Source of the DNA: Pseudomonas sp. UBA1879
Lineage (GTDB): Bacteria; Pseudomonadota; Gammaproteobacteria; Pseudomonadales; Pseudomonadaceae
Length of the DNA stretch: 64,000 nucleotides
Assembly: GCF_002338065.1 (NCBI RefSeq)
Contig: NZ_DDHJ01000010.1
Location: 159,997 to 223,996 of the forward strand
Reading direction: 5' to 3'
The notes beneath the pieces are model-generated. The model made no database searches and was not told where the DNA came from. It worked only from the letters and a program-made list of their open reading frames with translations. A program made the position numbers and the translations under genes. Positions 54,057 through 62,862 of this stretch are shown piece after piece (the first letter of the stretch is position 1; the number at the start of each line of letters is the position of its first letter).

Positions 54057-55073
54057 TCAATAATCCCGGCTCTTGCGAAACGCCCAGCGTCCGGCGACGA
54101 AGGTGAAGGTCGCCACCAGCAACACCAATATCCAGAAGCCGTGGGGGTCTGTGGCCAACGGAATGCCGCCGACGTTCATGCCGAAGAAGCCCGCGACGAT
54201 ATTGATCGGCAGCGCCAGCACGGTGACCACGGTCAGTGTGAACAGCGTGCGGCTGCTTTGTTCGTTGAGGTTGGCGGCGATTTCTTCCTGCAGCAGCTTG
54301 ATCCGCTCGCCCAGCGCGGTGAGGTCGCTGATCACCAGCGCCGATTCTTCTGTGGACTGACGCAACTCCTGCAAGTCCTCTTCCAGTAGCCAGTGCGGCG
54401 GACGGTGCAGCAGGCGCATCAGCGAGCCCGGCTCCAGCGCCAGCAGCCGTTGCAGGCGCACCAGCACCCGACGCATGGCGCCAAGCTCCGTGCGGTTATT
54501 GCTCAGGCGTTGGGAGAGCAGTTGGTCTTCGATCTTGTCGACGCTGATGCTGGTCTTGCGCATGAACTGCGCCAGCACGTCGCTCTGATCGCGCAGCAGG
54601 TGTGCCAGCAACTCGAGCGGAGAACGGAAGGTTTCCCCTCGCTTGACCGACGATCGCAGTTGATCCACCGAGCGCAACGGCTGATGCCGTGCCGAAATCA
54701 TCAGATTGCTGCGCACGCAGACCCACAGCGTGGCGATGTCGGTGGACACCCGGTTGAAGTCGAAGACCACGTCGTTCACCACCGCCAGCAGGGCAGAGTC
54801 CACATGTTCGATGCGGGTCGAGCGCGAGCCTTCGTGCAGCGCTTCGAGGAACTCGTCCGGCAATTCCAGGTTGGTTTTCAGCCAGCGTTCGCAACTGGCG
54901 TGGGCCAGGTTCAGGTGCAGCCAGATGAATTCGTTTTCGTCGGTCGAATTGCGCAGAGACTCCAGCGCCGTCGCCGCGTCGATTTCTCGGGCGGCTTCAT
55001 CGGGACGAAAGCGGAATCCGTACAGCAGACCGAACATGTCGGAGTCCTGAGGACGGGCGATGGTGTGATTCAT
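54057..55073 (-). CDS. zntB: Zinc transporter ZntB (CorA family)
   Basis: A 338-residue CorA-superfamily protein. The soluble N-terminal funnel domain is followed by two C-terminal helices, the first ending with the family motif GMNVGGIP (about residue 290-297). ZntB imports zinc with protons in recent work, although earlier described as an efflux protein. An ATG at codon 13 (MFGLLYGF) has a better AGGA ribosome site than the first, so the true start may be 55037. Confidence 0.88.
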   Translation of the reverse strand: MNHTIARPQDSDMFGLLYGFRFRPDEAAREIDAATALESLRNSTDENEFIWLHLNLAHASCERWLKTNLELPDEFLEALHEGSRSTRIEHVDSALLAVVNDVVFDFNRVSTDIATLWVCVRSNLMISARHQPLRSVDQLRSSVKRGETFRSPLELLAHLLRDQSDVLAQFMRKTSISVDKIEDQLLSQRLSNNRTELGAMRRVLVRLQRLLALEPGSLMRLLHRPPHWLLEEDLQELRQSTEESALVISDLTALGERIKLLQEEIAANLNEQSSRTLFTLTVVTVLALPINIVAGFFGMNVGGIPLATDPHGFWILVLLVATFTFVAGRWAFRKSRDY

Positions 55074-55191
55074 GAAGGCTCGCAGGCGATGGGGCCACTG
55101 AAGGCATGGCGCTAGAGCGGCATCATCGCAAGCGGTTTTGACAGTTTTGTGACGATTTGTATCGTTTCATGTTGGGGCGCTGCTGGGGCTG

Positions 55192-56013
55192 TCAGACCAT
55201 CTGCAGACGCTGTTTGCGGGTTGGCACAGGCCATGAGGTGTCGAGCAACAATTCGTCGTCCCGCGTCAACTCGATGTCCGCCGCCTGGGCATTCGATTCC
55301 AGGTGATGCAGGTTGACGGCCTTAGGGATGGCGATTATGCCGTCCTGCCTGAGCACCCAGGCCAGGCTTATTTGCGCCGGGGTGGCGTTATGGCGCTGGG
55401 CAACTTCGAGGATGGCGGGATTCATCAGCAGGTTACCGGCCTGGCCGATGGGGCAGTAGGCCATGAGCGGCATCCCCTCGGTTTCCATCCACGGGAGCAG
55501 GTCGTATTCGATGCCGCGCTCTTCGGGGTTGTACAGCACCTGATTGGTGGCGCAGCGTGGGTCATTGAGTTCCAGCAGGTCCGACACGTCGAAGTTCGAC
55601 ACGCCCCAACGGCCGATTTTTCCTGCCTCACGCAGGCGCTCGAAGGCCTCGACAGTTTCATCGAGAGGGTACGAACCGGGCCAGTGCAGCAGATAGAGGT
55701 CGATGAAATCGGTGTTCATCCGTTGCAGGCTGCGCTCGCAGGCGGCCGGGATGCCTTTGCGGCTGGCGTTGTGGGGGTAGACCTTGCTGACCAGCACCAC
55801 CTGATCGCGTTTGCCGGCGATGGCCTCGCCGACCACTTCCTCGGCGCCACCTTCGCCATACATTTCGGCCGTGTCGATCAGCGTCAGCCCTAGCTCGATG
55901 CCGTGCCGCAGTGCCTTCACTTCGGCCTGCCGCTGGTGGCGATCCTCACCCATGTGCCACGTGCCCTGACCAATGACGGGAACGGTTTTGTCTGCCAGTT
56001 GAAGCGTGCGCAT
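55192..56013 (-). CDS. Aldo/keto reductase
   Basis: A 273-residue TIM-barrel aldo/keto reductase with tetrad residues in DTAEMYGEG (Asp, Tyr), LVSKVYPHNA (Lys) and LYLLHWPG (His), and the NADPH-binding IAIPKAVNLHHLESN near the end. The start MRTLQLADKTVPVIGQGTW at 56013 has AGGAG seven bases upstream; the longer frame to 56055 has none. Substrate unknown. Confidence 0.88.
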   Translation of the reverse strand: MRTLQLADKTVPVIGQGTWHMGEDRHQRQAEVKALRHGIELGLTLIDTAEMYGEGGAEEVVGEAIAGKRDQVVLVSKVYPHNASRKGIPAACERSLQRMNTDFIDLYLLHWPGSYPLDETVEAFERLREAGKIGRWGVSNFDVSDLLELNDPRCATNQVLYNPEERGIEYDLLPWMETEGMPLMAYCPIGQAGNLLMNPAILEVAQRHNATPAQISLAWVLRQDGIIAIPKAVNLHHLESNAQAADIELTRDDELLLDTSWPVPTRKQRLQMV

Positions 56014-56339
56014 GGGGTGACTCCTGCCGAATGGGTATCGTGAGAATTGAGGCATTTAAAGCAGGACATGGTTCCGGTGGATTTGCCGCTTGCAGGCTAA
56101 ACAGCAAAATTGGAGCTATACCTCATCTAAGGAGTTCATGTGTAGTTCAGGTAACAACGTCAAGGGATATGGCTGATCCGATTGCGTTCACGCTGACAGA
56201 TACCAGCCTTTCCCGATGAGATAACGTTGTGGATCTGTGTTTTTCATGGATTTAGCTTCTGAAAAATGGTTCGCCGACGGGAAACGGCGCCAAAGCCTGC
56301 AAGACGGCGAACACACCTGAACCTCACAAGGACGTACAC
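56014..56339. other. Intergenic region with no supported gene
   Basis: 326 bases separating divergent genes, presumably holding both promoters. I see no further structure in it. Confidence 0.4.
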
Positions 56340-56924
56340 ATGAAAAAGCCGACATTACTCGGGCTCACCGCTGCTTCATTGGCCAGTATGATCTCCCTTC
56401 ACGCCTTGGGGCTGGCCCCCTCCACAGACCCCGCAAGTGATCCTCCGAGTTCAGAGCTGCCGGCAGCCCAGGCCTCGCATCAGATCGTATCCGCCGATGT
56501 GGCACCGTCGAGCATGTATGTGGCGAATGCTGGGGTTGGAGCGGCTGACTTCACGGTGAAGGCCGATAATTTCTCACCCCCATTGGTGCAAAACTCAGGG
56601 GATCAAAGGGCTCAAGGCATGACCGTTGAGACGCTCCGCTGGCGTGCCACGACCTATCCCGGCTACAAAAGCGAGCGAATTCAACTGTGCTATTACCCGC
56701 CTGGAACTGCTGTGAACGAGGATCCTGACATTAATGATCCCTTTTGCGTGGGCGTGCTGGGGACCAAAGGTGATTCCAGTCAGTTTGCGGGCAAGCCGTT
56801 TGGTCCGGGGGCGCAAGCGCGAATCGTGCATATAACACGCGACGGTCAGAAAAACCCCAAAGCTCCCGACAAGAAACCGGAGGGGACTGATAGCGTGACG
56901 TTTGTCTATAAAACGGCGCAGTAG
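56340..56924 (+). CDS. Hypothetical secreted protein (194 aa)
   Basis: A 194-residue protein with a signal peptide MKKPTLLGLTAASLASMISL ending about residue 24. The mature part is low-complexity for 25 residues (APSTDPASDPPSSELPAA), then a beta-rich domain with two cysteines (LCYYPPGTA and DPFCVGVLG), which could form a disulfide. It ends in DSVTFVYKTAQ. AAGGACGTACAC precedes the ATG. No known family recognised. Confidence 0.7.
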   Translation: MKKPTLLGLTAASLASMISLHALGLAPSTDPASDPPSSELPAAQASHQIVSADVAPSSMYVANAGVGAADFTVKADNFSPPLVQNSGDQRAQGMTVETLRWRATTYPGYKSERIQLCYYPPGTAVNEDPDINDPFCVGVLGTKGDSSQFAGKPFGPGAQARIVHITRDGQKNPKAPDKKPEGTDSVTFVYKTAQ

Positions 56925-56976
56925 CCGGATCAGGCAGCTGGGGTAGATTTAGATGCCCGTCCGCACGGTATCCTTC

Positions 56977-57016
56977 GTGAGCAGTGAGCAGTGAGCAGTG
57001 AGCAGTGAGCAGTGAG
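56977..57016. repeat. Microsatellite of 7-base units
   Basis: GTGAGCA is repeated five times without error and followed by GTGAG, 52 bases downstream of the 194-aa gene. Confidence 0.95.
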
Positions 57017-57068
57017 TTTGAGTGCAAGCGGCAAGCGACGAGCGCGGAGGGTGCAGTCTGTGCAATTC

Positions 57069-57164
57069 CTGTGTAGGAGTGAGCTTGCTCACGAAAGGGC
57101 CGGTACATCCGCCGCATGTGTTGTGGCTGATACCCCGCTTTCGTGAGCAAGCTCACTCCCACAG
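57069..57164. repeat. REPIN (GAGCTTGCTCACGA class)
   Basis: CTGTGTAGGAGTGAGCTTGCTCACGAAAG and CTTTCGTGAGCAAGCTCACTCCCACAG, spacer 40 bases, between convergent genes. Confidence 0.88.
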
Positions 57165-57182
57165 TTGAGTCCGTGTCGGACC

Positions 57183-58628
57183 TTATTTATGTACCTGGGC
57201 CTGCTCTACCTGCCTATTCTCCCAGCCCCCACCCAGCGCCAGGAACAAATCGATCTGCCCCATCGCCACTTGGGTATTGGCCGCCGCCAGTTGCGCGGTG
57301 ACGTCGGTGTAGGTGCGGGTTGCCTGAAGGTCGGCGAGGAAGGACTCTCGGCCGGCCAGGAAGAAACGGTGGGTCTGGTCGGCGGCCTGTTTGGCGGAGG
57401 CTTCGGTGTCGGCCAGGGCGTCGCGACGTTCCAGCAAGGCGGTGTATTGCGAGAGACCGGTCTGGGCTTCACGGATCGCGTTCAACACCACGCCGTCGAA
57501 GTGCGCCAGGGCTGCCTGATTCGAGGCTTCGGCCATGTGGATGCGGGCACGCGCGCCGTTGGACGGAAGGGTCCAGTTGATCACGCCGCCAAAGCCCCAG
57601 CGGTTGGTCGAAGGGTCACCCAGGTCTTTGAGGATGCCCACGGTGCCGACCGTCGCGCCAATGCTGATGTCTGGATACAGCTCGCCGGTGGCCACGCCAA
57701 TCGCAGCGCTCGACACCGCCAGCCGCCGTTCGGCCTGACGCACGTCCGGGCGACGCTTGAGCAGCGCGGCGCCATCGCCCACCGGCATCACTTGGGCGAT
57801 GCGCGGCAGTTCGGCGCAGTCGGCGACGCCTTTCGGCAACTGATTCAGCGGTCGGGCCAGCAGCATCGACAGGCGATACATCGCGGCCCGTTGCGCGGCT
57901 TCATAGCGCGGCAGGTCGGCGCGCAAGGATTTGTATTGGGTCTGAGAGCGGGTCACTTGCGTTTCGTCACCGCGTCCGGCATCGCGCATGCGCTGGGTCA
58001 GGTTCAGGCTCTGTTGCTGCAACGCCAGCGAATGCAGGGCGATGTTGCGTTCTTCATTGGCCGCGCAGATCTGCGTGTAGGAGCGGACCACGTCAGCCAC
58101 CAGGGTAATGCGCGCCGTATCGACAGCGGCCTGAGCAGCGTCGGTGCTGGCTTCGGCGGCTTCGATGCCGCGCTGCAACACGCCGAACAGATCGAACTGA
58201 TACGAGGTGGTCAGGCCAACGTCACCCACGTTGGCCACCGGCACCTTCTCGGGCAGCAGGAACGCCTGCCCGGACTCCTGCAAGCGTTGCGCCCCAGCCT
58301 TGGCGCTGTTGGTGAAACCGCCTGCGGCCTGAGCCTCATTGGTCTCATAACGCGCCCGCTGCAAATTGGCCGTGGCGACCCGCAGGTCGGCGCTGGACGC
58401 CAGCGCCTGACCGACCAAAGTATCGAGGACCGGGTCGTTGTACAGGCGCCACCAATCGGCGGGGACCGGGGCCGACACCACGTTGGCCGAGCTGCCCGCG
58501 ATCTCGCCCTGCAAATCGGGGCGATTGACCGTCGCATCTTTTGGCAGCGAGTAGTCAGGACCGACCACCGTGCAGGCCGACAACAGCAGGCCTAAACCGA
58601 CGGTCAACAGACGCGCGCCGGGTTTCAT
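57183..58628 (-). CDS. Outer-membrane efflux lipoprotein (NodT/OprM-like)
   Basis: A 481-residue outer-membrane factor. A lipoprotein signal LGLLLSACTVVGPDY places the acylated cysteine at 19. The two OEP repeats follow (TNLQRARYETNEAQAAGG, ADVVRSYTQICAANEERNIALH, GDGAALLKRRPDVRQAERRL). It provides the outer-membrane channel of a tripartite pump with the genes at 58625 and 59733; its start overlaps the HlyD gene's stop by four bases. Length normal. Confidence 0.93.
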   Translation of the reverse strand: MKPGARLLTVGLGLLLSACTVVGPDYSLPKDATVNRPDLQGEIAGSSANVVSAPVPADWWRLYNDPVLDTLVGQALASSADLRVATANLQRARYETNEAQAAGGFTNSAKAGAQRLQESGQAFLLPEKVPVANVGDVGLTTSYQFDLFGVLQRGIEAAEASTDAAQAAVDTARITLVADVVRSYTQICAANEERNIALHSLALQQQSLNLTQRMRDAGRGDETQVTRSQTQYKSLRADLPRYEAAQRAAMYRLSMLLARPLNQLPKGVADCAELPRIAQVMPVGDGAALLKRRPDVRQAERRLAVSSAAIGVATGELYPDISIGATVGTVGILKDLGDPSTNRWGFGGVINWTLPSNGARARIHMAEASNQAALAHFDGVVLNAIREAQTGLSQYTALLERRDALADTEASAKQAADQTHRFFLAGRESFLADLQATRTYTDVTAQLAAANTQVAMGQIDLFLALGGGWENRQVEQAQVHK

Positions 58629-59530
58629 TGAGCGACTCCTTTATCTGAGGTGTGTGCAGACGCCGGGTCATCGATGATCGAAACGGTCGCGGTACGCCCG
58701 GCGATCATGCGGAAGTCGTCGGGCACGTCGTCGAAGGCGATGCGCACCGGGATCCGCTGGGCCAGTCGCACCCAACTGAACGCCGGGTTGACGTTGGGCA
58801 ACAGATTGGAGCCGCTGCTGCGGTCACGGTCTTCGATGCCCGCGACGATGCTCACGACATGACCGCTCAGGCGGGCGTTGTCGCCGATCACGCGGATGTC
58901 GACTTTCGAGCCGATGTGAATGCCGTCCAGCTTGGTTTCTTCGAAATAGCCATCGATGTGATACGAGGCGCTGTCCACCACCGACAGCACCGGGTGTCCG
59001 GCGCTGACGAATTCGCGGTCACGGGGCGCGCGGTCGTTGAGGTAGCCGTCCACCGGGCTGCGGATCACCGAACGGTCGAGGTTCAGCTGCGCGGCGTCCA
59101 CCGCCACCTGCGCCTCGTTCAAGGCCGACAGGGCGCGGGCTTCCCTGGATTGGCTTTCTTCCAACTGCTCGCGGGCCACCAGATTGCCGAGGCTGCGGTT
59201 ACGTCTGTTTTCGCGTTGGGCCTGTTCCCAGGTTTCCTTGCGGTCGGCCACGGTGGCCTGGGCCTGACGCAGTGCCAGACGGAAGCGGTCCTGGTCGATG
59301 GTGAACAGGACCTGGCCCTTGCTGATGGCCTGGTTGTCGCGCACCGAGACTTTTTCGATCAGGCCGGACACGTCCGGGGCGACCTGTATCACGTCGGCGC
59401 GAATGTGCCCGTCGCGGGTCCAGGGGGCGTACATGTAATACATCACCATGCGCCAGACGACGACCGCGGCGAGCAGGATGACCAGCAATGTCAGGACCAC
59501 GCGGCCCAGGGTCAACAGAGGTTTTTTCAT
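58625..59530 (-). CDS. Periplasmic adaptor (HlyD/EmrA-like)
   Basis: A 301-residue membrane-fusion protein. A helix near residues 9-28 (VVLTLLVILLAAVVVW) is followed by a lipoyl half-motif WTRDGHIRADVIQVAPDVSGLI, a coiled-coil section (about 75-150) and the second lipoyl half (VIRSPVDGYLNDR). This short, hairpin-type adaptor is usual with FUSC-family pumps such as AaeA. It overlaps the DUF1656 gene by four bases (ATGA). Confidence 0.92.
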   Translation of the reverse strand: MKKPLLTLGRVVLTLLVILLAAVVVWRMVMYYMYAPWTRDGHIRADVIQVAPDVSGLIEKVSVRDNQAISKGQVLFTIDQDRFRLALRQAQATVADRKETWEQAQRENRRNRSLGNLVAREQLEESQSREARALSALNEAQVAVDAAQLNLDRSVIRSPVDGYLNDRAPRDREFVSAGHPVLSVVDSASYHIDGYFEETKLDGIHIGSKVDIRVIGDNARLSGHVVSIVAGIEDRDRSSGSNLLPNVNPAFSWVRLAQRIPVRIAFDDVPDDFRMIAGRTATVSIIDDPASAHTSDKGVAQ

Positions 59531-59736
59531 TTCATCAGGTATCGACTAAGGGTATCCACGACGCCGAGCAGCAGAGCGTATAGACCGACGTTGAACAAAG
59601 CCCGGTGCCAGACCAGGCGGTAGAAGTGGGCACGGGACAGCAGGGCGTGCACCACCAGAAAAATCAGATAGGCGATGCCCATCAGCACCAGAAAGGTCGG
59701 CAGGAAAATCCCGCTGATGTCCAGATCACCAATCAC
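59527..59736 (-). CDS. DUF1656 small membrane protein
   Basis: A 69-residue hydrophobic protein, GTG start at 59736 with GGAG seven bases upstream; the FUSC gene's TGA overlaps that GTG. The two helices (GIFLPTFLVLMGIAYLIFLV and ALFNVGLYALLLGVVDTL) are the DUF1656/AaeX pattern, and these small proteins regularly sit between FUSC and adaptor genes. Function unknown. Confidence 0.9.
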   Translation of the reverse strand: MIGDLDISGIFLPTFLVLMGIAYLIFLVVHALLSRAHFYRLVWHRALFNVGLYALLLGVVDTLSRYLMK

Positions 59737-61832
59737 AATGGCGCTCCATCGATGCCAAATGGCGGTTGTTCTTCTTGCTCGGCGAGCACGTCGACGATTT
59801 CCACGCCCGGCAGCAACGCCAGACGCAGGCCGCTCAAGGCATGCAGCAAGTGCAGGCGCGAGGCGTCTTCGCCCATCCACTCGAAGGTCAGCGAGCGACG
59901 TGCGCGGTCCATGGTCATCAACAGGCCTTTGGGGGCAGGCAAACGCTCGCCGGCCTTGAGGCACGCGCGGAAATACCGGCCCACTTCGGTGGTCACCTGG
60001 CGCAGCAACTGGCGCGGCACTGCGTGCACCCGTGGCATGTAGGCCAGCAGGTCGAGCATGTTCAGGGCGACCCGCACTTCACGCAGGGCGATGTTGGTGT
60101 CCTGAGCGGTGAGGGTCAGCCGGGGCAGGTGCTGCATCAACCGATCAAGCATGCGCACGCCCATTTTCCGGTGCTCGGCCAGGGTCGCGTCTTCGCTCAA
60201 CGACACGATGTCCCGCCAACTGAAGCGGGTCAGGCGCTTGGCTGCCACTTCGGTGCCGAACGGGCGAACGATCAGGGTCCAGACGAAGGCGAACGCCAGG
60301 CCCACCGGACCGGCCAGGTTGGCGTTGACGAAATTCAGGAAGTCGGCGTCGTAGGCGCTCTGAATGCTGATGAACGACGACGTGTTGACGATGGTCAGCA
60401 GCGTGCCGAGGTAGAACCTGGGCTGCACGGTGAGGGTGCCGACGCAAATGAACGGCACGGCAAACGCCAGCACCAGCATCGGGAAGTCGTGCAAATTCGG
60501 CAGCACCACGAACAGGTACAGGCTGGCGAAGAGGACCGACAGCAGCGTCCAGAAAAAGAAGCGGTAGATCTGCGGCGCCGGGTCGTCCATGGCGGCGAAA
60601 AAGCTGCACGCGACTGCCGCCAGGGCCACGGCGCTGGCGCCGTCCTGCCAACCCAGCAGAATCCACAAGACCGAGGCGACAATGATTGCGCTGACCGACG
60701 TCGCCACCGAATACAGCATCATGCCCTTGTCGAGGAACGGCGACAGGCGCCCGAGCCGCCAGTGCCGATAGACCGCACGCCACGGGCGGTGATCGTCGGT
60801 CTCGATGGCGTGTTGCAGGCTGCGGCAGTCCTGCCACAGATCGATCCATTCGCGCAGGCGAAACAGCACATTGGACAGCAGCAGTTGCCGCCGATCGTCC
60901 AGCTGCGCCGAGGTCGGTTGCAGGCGGTCGAGTTCGGCGTGCAGCGCTTCCCAATACCGCACCGGTGCGCCATCGGTGGTCTTCTCCAGCCAGTCGCGGC
61001 ATTCGAGGATCAGCGGCGCGACATCGGCCACCAGCTCCGGGGTGCGGCGTTCCAGGGCCCAAAGGGCATCGTCGAGGGCATCGATCACGGGCAGCAGATG
61101 AATCATCCGCCCGCGCAGTTCCTTGGCATTGCGCACGGTCTGCCGATGAGCCCCTTCGTGGGGTAATTGGCCAATCATCAGCTCCAGGCTGTTGAACGTG
61201 CCGACCATGGACGTGCGCAGGGCGCCTACGGTTTCCGGGGTGGCGCTGCGGGAGAGAAACAGGTCGCTGTAGGTCGAAGCGTCCTGAAACCACTTGCCCA
61301 TGGAGTCGACCAGCACAGGGGCCAGTCGCCGTGGCCAGAACATCGCACCCACCACGGCGGCGCAGACGATGCCGAGCAGAATCTCCTCGGTCCGGGACAC
61401 GGCGACGTCGAACACCGCTTGTGGGTTGTCCACCACCGGGAAGGAAATCAGCGGCATGGTGTAGCCCGCCAGCATCAGCGCGTAGCTGTTGGCCGTGCGC
61501 AAATGCAGCGACAGATAGAGCAGGGTGCCGGTCCACAGCGCGATCACGGTGGCCAGCAGAAAGGGCGTCTGCACGAACATCGGCACCAACACCACTGAAG
61601 CCGCCGCCCCAAGAAAGGTGCCGGCTGCGCGGTACAACGCCTTGGAACTGGTGGGCGCGACGAAAGGGCTGGAGACAATGTAGACGGTGGCCATCGCCCA
61701 GTAAGGGCGCGGCAATTCGAAGATCAGCGCGATGTACAGCGCGAGCATCGACGCGGCAAAGGTGCGCACGCCGTAGAACCAGTCGCGGGAAGGGGGGACG
61801 CCCTGAAAGAAGCCTTTGAACATGCCGCTCAC
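59733..61832 (-). CDS. FUSC-family transporter (AaeB-like)
   Basis: A 699-residue protein with two blocks of about five or six helices (N-terminal 15-170 and central 390-530) and a long cytoplasmic domain, the fusaric-acid-resistance/AaeB architecture. N-terminal FYGVRTFAASMLALYIALIFELPRPYWA is typical. It is expected to export aromatic carboxylic acids or related toxic compounds with the adaptor and outer-membrane factor. The ATG overlaps the MarR gene's stop by four bases. Confidence 0.92.
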   Translation of the reverse strand: MSGMFKGFFQGVPPSRDWFYGVRTFAASMLALYIALIFELPRPYWAMATVYIVSSPFVAPTSSKALYRAAGTFLGAAASVVLVPMFVQTPFLLATVIALWTGTLLYLSLHLRTANSYALMLAGYTMPLISFPVVDNPQAVFDVAVSRTEEILLGIVCAAVVGAMFWPRRLAPVLVDSMGKWFQDASTYSDLFLSRSATPETVGALRTSMVGTFNSLELMIGQLPHEGAHRQTVRNAKELRGRMIHLLPVIDALDDALWALERRTPELVADVAPLILECRDWLEKTTDGAPVRYWEALHAELDRLQPTSAQLDDRRQLLLSNVLFRLREWIDLWQDCRSLQHAIETDDHRPWRAVYRHWRLGRLSPFLDKGMMLYSVATSVSAIIVASVLWILLGWQDGASAVALAAVACSFFAAMDDPAPQIYRFFFWTLLSVLFASLYLFVVLPNLHDFPMLVLAFAVPFICVGTLTVQPRFYLGTLLTIVNTSSFISIQSAYDADFLNFVNANLAGPVGLAFAFVWTLIVRPFGTEVAAKRLTRFSWRDIVSLSEDATLAEHRKMGVRMLDRLMQHLPRLTLTAQDTNIALREVRVALNMLDLLAYMPRVHAVPRQLLRQVTTEVGRYFRACLKAGERLPAPKGLLMTMDRARRSLTFEWMGEDASRLHLLHALSGLRLALLPGVEIVDVLAEQEEQPPFGIDGAPL

Positions 61833-62281
61833 GACGACAGCTCCGGCCCGACGGGGCTGGCTTTGGCGAAGGCGTTGAACACACGCAGGGTGGCCTCGAG
61901 ATCGGCCGGGTCGATGTCAGCGAACACGTCGCGGCGCAAGCGGATCAGCTCGTCTTCGATGGCGTTCGCGAGCGCACGGCCTTGGTCAGTCAGGCTCAGG
62001 GCCTTGGCGCGGCGGTCGGTCGGGTCTTCGGTGCGCTGCACCAGATTGGCCTTGCCCAACTGGTCGAGCAGGCGCACCAGCGAGGGACTTTCAAGGCCAC
62101 AGGCCTGGGCGACGGTGACCTGACGCACGCCTTCACCCAGGCGCGCGATCATCAATAACGGACCTGCGCAGGCCTCGGACACGCCGTAGTTCACCAGCGT
62201 GGTCTGGCAGACGCGGCGCCATTGGCGGGATGCCGCGACCACACCACCGGTGATGTGCATTTGCAGCGAGTCCAGATTCAT
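61829..62281 (-). CDS. MarR-family repressor of the efflux operon
   Basis: A 150-residue winged-helix regulator: VTVAQACGLESPSLVRLLDQLGKANLVQRTEDPTDRRAKALSLTDQG is the HTH-wing. It is the first gene of an operon with FUSC, DUF1656, HlyD and OMF genes, so an autorepressor released by the pump's substrates is likely. I start at the ATG at 62281; a longer frame opens with TTG at 62308 and could add nine residues. Confidence 0.9.
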   Translation of the reverse strand: MNLDSLQMHITGGVVAASRQWRRVCQTTLVNYGVSEACAGPLLMIARLGEGVRQVTVAQACGLESPSLVRLLDQLGKANLVQRTEDPTDRRAKALSLTDQGRALANAIEDELIRLRRDVFADIDPADLEATLRVFNAFAKASPVGPELSS

Positions 62282-62347
62282 GAGCGATGCCACTAATTGA
62301 TTCGACAAAAGATTTGGTTAGGCAGTGAATGATTAGGCGCTGCATTA

Positions 62348-62359
62348 TTAGGTTGCTAA
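62348..62359. promoter_or_regulatory. SlyA-like MarR operator
   Basis: TTAGGTTGCTAA (other strand TTAGCAACCTAA) differs from the SlyA consensus TTAGCAAGCTAA at one base. It lies 67 bases before the MarR start, flanked by two more TTAGGC half-sites. Confidence 0.6.
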
Positions 62360-62862
62360 CTATTAATATCCGGTAACAATGTTGTTTCGTCAATGGGGAG
62401 CTGGCGTGAGGAGATGGATGGCAGGTAGCGCAGGCGGAACACGGTACGTTGGTGATTCGCTTCAGCGGTAGATTCTCATTGGCAATGATGCGTGGCGCAG
62501 ACAGCCTTGAAGGCTGAGGGTTCAATTTTTATGAGCCGTCTGTCGGTAAATCTGAAGGTTTTTCCAGCGATTTTGAATCATCCTTGGACGACGCTTCCAA
62601 AAAAATGGCGCAGTCATCGGAAAGCCAAGCCCCCGGAATCCGCCGCGTTGATCAAAATTTGCGCAATTTGCACGTCAGACCGCGTGATGCCGATGTGATG
62701 GCCGAGATTGATTTGTTGCCCCGTTCGGCGGGTTCTTGACAGGTAGGGCCGGTTAAAGATCAACCGGTTCAGCCGATAGCAAAGGCGACAGGAAACAGGG
62801 CGCAAACCCCTGTTCTAGAGACCTCCCTTTGCTGGTGCGCGTGCCGCACCCACGAGCGCATC
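62360..62862. other. Intergenic region before the alginate lyase gene
   Basis: About 500 bases (581 from the MarR start) with no supported gene; an open frame at 62492-62698 lacks a ribosome site and family features. It must include the alginate-lyase promoter. Confidence 0.45.

Noticed and set aside
62492..62698. Plus-strand frame of 68 codons before the alginate lyase
   Set aside because: No ribosome site and no recognisable sequence; composition looks like chance.
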